Of a stretch of 64,000 nucleotides of DNA, positions 60,622-64,000 are shown one piece after another. A program made the position numbers and the translations under genes. The notes beneath the pieces are model-generated. The model did no database searches and was not told the origin of the DNA. It saw only the letters and a program-made list of their open reading frames with translations. Source of the stretch: VXYL01 sp965203685 (GTDB taxonomy: Bacteria > Pseudomonadota > Gammaproteobacteria > Pseudomonadales > Azotimanducaceae); contig OZ241908.1 of assembly GCA_965203685.1 (NCBI GenBank), positions 5,332,001 through 5,396,000 of the forward strand. Direction: 5' to 3'. The first letter of the stretch is position 1. The number at the start of each line of letters is the position of its first letter.

Positions 60622-61464
60622 CTAGCGCACACTCCGCCGGACGCGAAACTCTCGAATACGTCGCTCAATGCGATCACCGGCCAAAGCGCCAAGTCCCACT
60701 GTGATGGGCAGCGTCACGGGCAGCGAATACGCGAGGAGTGCCTCCGGCACCTGTCCGTGGTTGGCCGGGTTCGGGTCGACAAGCAGGCTGGAGCAAGCCA
60801 CCGCCGGAAACGTGCCCAGCAAGGCGCCGCACATCATCGGGAGCCATGTCGTCAACGCGAACGCGCAAACGCCGAGCACGGCGATCGGCACGGCGGGGAG
60901 AACGCCATGGTGAACGATCTCCCAGTTCGCCACGCGAGGATCGAGCGAGGATTCGGAAATCGCTTGCCACAAGATCATGGCGGAAATCGCCACAGCACCC
61001 AGCCCAATGGCCCGGGCGGACATACGCAATGCCGTTCCGGAACCAGGTACAGGGGGCGCAATCCCCAGCCCGACTCGCCGCCGCTCCGCTACGCGTTGCC
61101 CTACCGTTGCGCAGATCCACATGTTGAGTGGCAGTATCACCGGCAATGCAACGCCCACTAGCCCGCGGCCGATGTCCGCTCCGACATCGTTCGGATGCGC
61201 GAATCCGACCAGCGGGTAGTACAGCGGTGCCGACAGAGCGCCGGCGGCCGCCCCGAGAACGCGCGGTAGATCCGCAGGTCGCTTGATCGCCCAGATGCCG
61301 ACAGCCACGAAGGCGGCGCCTGGTACAACACCTTGGAATACGAGGGCTAGGTATATGGGATCCGTAGCGTTGATGCCCACGAAGACAACAAAGGCAACGC
61401 CAACCGTGATTGCCGAGATCCCGAACCCGTAACGCCCCCAGTCCCTCGACAAGGCGTTCAGCAT
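60622..61464 (-). CDS. Integral membrane protein of unknown function
   Basis: 280 residues from ATG 61464 with about eight hydrophobic segments, e.g. GFGISAITVGVAFVVFVGI, LVFQGVVPGAAFVAVGIWAI and AIGLGAVAISAMILW, and a basic C-terminal tail (RIERRIREFRVRRS). No family signature recognised. It stands between the convergent cupin gene and the SDR gene. Small-molecule transport or membrane stress functions are possible but not supported. Confidence 0.65.
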   Translation of the reverse strand: MLNALSRDWGRYGFGISAITVGVAFVVFVGINATDPIYLALVFQGVVPGAAFVAVGIWAIKRPADLPRVLGAAAGALSAPLYYPLVGFAHPNDVGADIGRGLVGVALPVILPLNMWICATVGQRVAERRRVGLGIAPPVPGSGTALRMSARAIGLGAVAISAMILWQAISESSLDPRVANWEIVHHGVLPAVPIAVLGVCAFALTTWLPMMCGALLGTFPAVACSSLLVDPNPANHGQVPEALLAYSLPVTLPITVGLGALAGDRIERRIREFRVRRSVR

Positions 61465-61559
61465 CGCATCACTCCGGCCACCGAACGACGCGCTCGCCGG
61501 TGAAGTCTTTCAGCGCCTCGTTCTCTCGGCGCATTGCCACCCCATTTCCTTACCGTCGG

Positions 61560-62414
61560 TCACGGATCGTTCTCCAACTCCGAGCCGTCGAAGTCCGCGA
61601 GGATCCGCTCGAAGCGTTCGCGGATGCGATTCCGCGAACTGGCGTGGGTGAAGATGTAGGCCTTGTTGCGTCGGATGCCGTTCAGAACCAGTTCCCCGAT
61701 GCCGTCGATGCTGATGCCGCGGGAGAAGAGTGCGGCGATCTCTTGTCCACGGCGCATGGCCTCCGGGCCGCGGGGCTGGGGTGCACCGTACTTGGCGGGC
61801 CGGTTGCGGCCGGACTGCAGGATGCGTGTATCGACGATGTAGGGGCAGAGAGCCGATACGCCGATGTTGAACGGCTCGAGTTCGGCCCGTGTTGTTTCCG
61901 ATATGGCCACCACGGCGTACTTCGATGCCCCGTACACCGAGCCGCCGGGATTGGTCCACAGACCCATCACCGACGCGGTGTTGACGATGTGGCCGTCGCC
62001 ACCGGCCTTGATCGTCTCCTTGATGATCGGCACGAATGTGCGCATACCGTTGACGACGCCATGGAGGTTGACGCCGAGCACCCACTGCCAGTCCTGCTCC
62101 GTGGCCTCGTCGATTGGCCCTCCCGCGCCGACGCCAGCGTTGTTGCAGACGATGTGCACGCCGTCGAAGTCGTCACGCACGCGGCCAGCCACGTCCTCGA
62201 CTTGCGCGGCATCGCTCACATCGCACCGATAGGGACGCACGTCGACATTGGCCGTGTCGAACTCCGCATGGGCCTTGGACAGCGCCTCGTCCTCGACGTC
62301 GACCATCGCGACGTGCGCGCCGGCCCCGGTGAGGGCGCGCGTCATGCCGAGACCGATGCCGGACGCCGCACCGGTCACCACGGCGACCTTGTTCTGGACG
62401 GTTTCCATCGACAC
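61560..62414 (-). CDS. Short-chain dehydrogenase/reductase
   Basis: 284 residues. Cofactor motif VVTGAASGIGLG, CNNAGVG, catalytic Ser region IVNTASVMGLW and YGASKYAVV (YxxxK) are complete: a classical SDR, likely NAD(P)-dependent. The Asp after the second strand (MVDVEDE) favours NAD. It is divergent from the PhyH gene with only 71 bp between the starts, so the two may be co-regulated and act on one substrate class. Confidence 0.92.
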   Translation of the reverse strand: MSMETVQNKVAVVTGAASGIGLGMTRALTGAGAHVAMVDVEDEALSKAHAEFDTANVDVRPYRCDVSDAAQVEDVAGRVRDDFDGVHIVCNNAGVGAGGPIDEATEQDWQWVLGVNLHGVVNGMRTFVPIIKETIKAGGDGHIVNTASVMGLWTNPGGSVYGASKYAVVAISETTRAELEPFNIGVSALCPYIVDTRILQSGRNRPAKYGAPQPRGPEAMRRGQEIAALFSRGISIDGIGELVLNGIRRNKAYIFTHASSRNRIRERFERILADFDGSELENDP

Positions 62415-62485
62415 ACCCCTTCCTCGTTGTTGTCGGCGTAGATGCTACGCTAGCGTGTTCATTGAGCAACGCCAGACCAAGGCCC

Positions 62486-63580
62486 ATGCAAGAGTCGCTC
62501 ACGCTCGAACAGAAACGTACCCTGTACCGGGATGGCTACGTGATTGTCCGCAACGCCGTGCCGGAGCACCTCGTCGCGGCCGCCAAGCGGCGCATTGAGG
62601 GCGGCGAAGGGTTGCTGTCCAAGGCCACGGAGATGACCGATCTCGTCAACAAGTCGAGCGTCACGCCGATCCTGCACTCGGCCATGGGCCACTTCGATCC
62701 GCCCATCGCAGCCCAGGTCGGCGTCCGGCCAGTGACGGAGCCCGGCAACCACTTCAACAACCTCGGCTACCGCGAGCGCGACATGCCGTACTACGCGGCC
62801 GAGTCGCACGTCGACGGCAGCATGACCATCCGGATTCCGCAGGAGGTCCAGGACGGCACGCCGGACGAGATCTACCGCCGCTACATCGCCTCGGGACCGA
62901 AAGGCGACTTGGGACGCAGCCCCGACGTGATCGGCCACAACATGGTGCCGATGTTCGAGGACCCGGACATGACGTTGGGGCTCGGCAGCTTCACGGCGTT
63001 CGTTTTCGTGTGCCTGAACGACCAGACCGTCGAAGGCCGCGGCCAGACGGCGCTCTTGCGCGGCGCCCACCACGCGGTCGAGGGGTTCTTCCGTTGGCAG
63101 CGCGACACCAACAACCACTTGGGCGTCGAGGGCCCGGGATGGCCGCGGCTCGACTACACCGTGCCCAATCGATGCGGGCTCATCTACCTGCCCGAGGCCG
63201 TGCGCGAGCAGTTCATCGATGAGGACTCCGAATGCACGCCCGACGGTCGGCGCTGGCCGCGTCCCACGCAGATCCTGATGGAGCCCGGCGACGCGTGCAT
63301 CACCGTCTACCAGATCCCGCATTCCGGAACACGCAACGAGGGCACCGAACCGCGCCAGAGCATCATCTTCCGGATCCGCAACAAGAAGCGCCAGCCGAAC
63401 GTGCTGGTGAACGGCATCACCGACCACCCGGACCGCGGCCAGCGCGGCGAGTGGCTCAAGTTCGAGAAGGGCAACGACCCGTGGCAGCGCTCGAAGTACG
63501 CGATGTGCAATATGTGGCACGAGTGGGACGGCATGGGCGCGGTGGTGGCTGAAGCTGAACGCGAACGAGTCGCCGCTTAA
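62486..63580 (+). CDS. PhyH family protein 3
   Basis: 364 residues from ATG 62486 (AAGG upstream); TTG 62462 is a weaker alternative. Iron triad H108/D110 (SHVDGSM) and H279 (IPHSGTRN). It resembles PhyH protein 2 at 16933 from the N-terminus (LTLEQKRTLYRDGYVIVRNAVP) to the conserved ITDHPDRG.RGEW near the end. The two are paralogues 45 kb apart. It is followed by a lipase/esterase-like gene. Confidence 0.88.
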   Translation: MQESLTLEQKRTLYRDGYVIVRNAVPEHLVAAAKRRIEGGEGLLSKATEMTDLVNKSSVTPILHSAMGHFDPPIAAQVGVRPVTEPGNHFNNLGYRERDMPYYAAESHVDGSMTIRIPQEVQDGTPDEIYRRYIASGPKGDLGRSPDVIGHNMVPMFEDPDMTLGLGSFTAFVFVCLNDQTVEGRGQTALLRGAHHAVEGFFRWQRDTNNHLGVEGPGWPRLDYTVPNRCGLIYLPEAVREQFIDEDSECTPDGRRWPRPTQILMEPGDACITVYQIPHSGTRNEGTEPRQSIIFRIRNKKRQPNVLVNGITDHPDRGQRGEWLKFEKGNDPWQRSKYAMCNMWHEWDGMGAVVAEAERERVAA

Positions 63581-63595
63581 GGCCGGGAGGCGAAC

Positions 63596-64000
63596 GTGAG
63601 ATCAACCGTAGTTGGACTATTGACGCTGCTCGGGGCGCTCGGACATGCAGCCGAAGGGGACTGGGAGATCGCCCCGCGGACGCTGTCACCGCCCGAAGGT
63701 GCAAGCGACATGCTGCGCGAAGCCGTGGCCCAGTCACCCGCGCCCGCGGTGGCGCAGTCGAAGACCGTGCAACCGCAGACAGCCGAGGAATGGCGCGCCT
63801 TGGCCGCGCAATTCCCGGATCAGACCGACTTGGAAGCGCTCGCCGAGCAGGCCGGCGTGGTAATCGAGCCGGGCGAATACGGCGACGTCCCGGTGTACTT
63901 GGTCTGGCCGAGGGGCGGTGCTAGGCCACCGCACGAGAATCACATGTTCCTTTACATCCATGGCGGCGCCTATGTCTTCGGCGGCGGCGATGCCGCTGTA
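63596..64000 (+). CDS. 5' part of an exported alpha/beta-hydrolase (lipase/esterase-like)
   Basis: 135 codons from GTG 63596 (GGGAGG upstream) to the window edge, so incomplete. An N-terminal signal peptide (VVGLLTLLGALGHAA) is followed by a helical region and MFLYIHGGAYVFGGGDAA, the HGG oxyanion motif of hormone-sensitive-lipase-type hydrolases. The catalytic residues would lie outside the window. Confidence 0.8.
   Translation, partial: MRSTVVGLLTLLGALGHAAEGDWEIAPRTLSPPEGASDMLREAVAQSPAPAVAQSKTVQPQTAEEWRALAAQFPDQTDLEALAEQAGVVIEPGEYGDVPVYLVWPRGGARPPHENHMFLYIHGGAYVFGGGDAAV

Overview
The window is high-GC bacterial chromosome, judged by eye and not computed. Codon use, GTG/TTG starts and gene families suggest an uncultured marine proteobacterium. 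Several phytanoyl-CoA-dioxygenase-like genes, CaiB/BaiF, DUF5916, secreted peptidases and a methylating type I PKS recall host-associated (e.g. sponge) lineages. That placement is inference. No rRNA, tRNA or CRISPR was recognised.

Layout. 1-8.45 kb: the 3' end of a probable MnmC, a coiled-coil membrane protein, a HIT protein, a coupled M3 peptidase/DUF3604 pair and a DUF5916 outer-membrane protein. 8.69-14.58 kb: a tight plus-strand operon ending in a strong hairpin. It holds a ferritin-like diiron protein, a TlpA thioredoxin, a paralogue of the diiron protein that has lost all metal carboxylates, two SCP2-like proteins, an FmdB zinc ribbon, a sodium symporter and a small Cys-rich secreted protein. 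14.6-18.7 kb: a CoA-transferase, two PhyH-type oxygenases and a methyltransferase in one unit. 19.1-24.9 kb: an RND efflux adaptor and pump. The pump carries a ~430-residue C-terminal extension that looks like an inactivated GlnE adenylyltransferase domain.

25.1-37.7 kb: a polyketide locus. Two paralogous alpha/beta-hydrolases flank a free-standing ACP and precede a 3422-aa PKS (KS-AT-DH-cMT-ER-KR-ACP-KS-degenerate AT). The last KS has no downstream ACP in cis, so the free ACP and the hydrolases are natural candidates to complete or release the chain. 37.8-44.1 kb (minus): a SulP-STAS-cNMP transporter, then an ATP-grasp/alpha-E pair translationally coupled to an ankyrin protein whose 5' end carries a tandem palindromic repeat.

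44.1-49.3 kb is an accessory patch: a decayed Rhs-type protein with an M15-peptidase-like C-terminus and a neighbouring exported protein (possible immunity), a TetR regulator, a mosaic of fragments of two genes found elsewhere in this window, and VapBC. 49.3-64 kb: an S9 peptidase, a Uma2 protein, a zinc-ribbon metallopeptidase, an apparently ORF-less group II intron remnant, an orphan xanthine-dehydrogenase-type subunit, an M32 carboxypeptidase, a sirtuin, a HigBA-like toxin-antitoxin pair, a cupin, a membrane protein, an SDR, a third PhyH protein and the 5' end of a lipase/esterase-like hydrolase.
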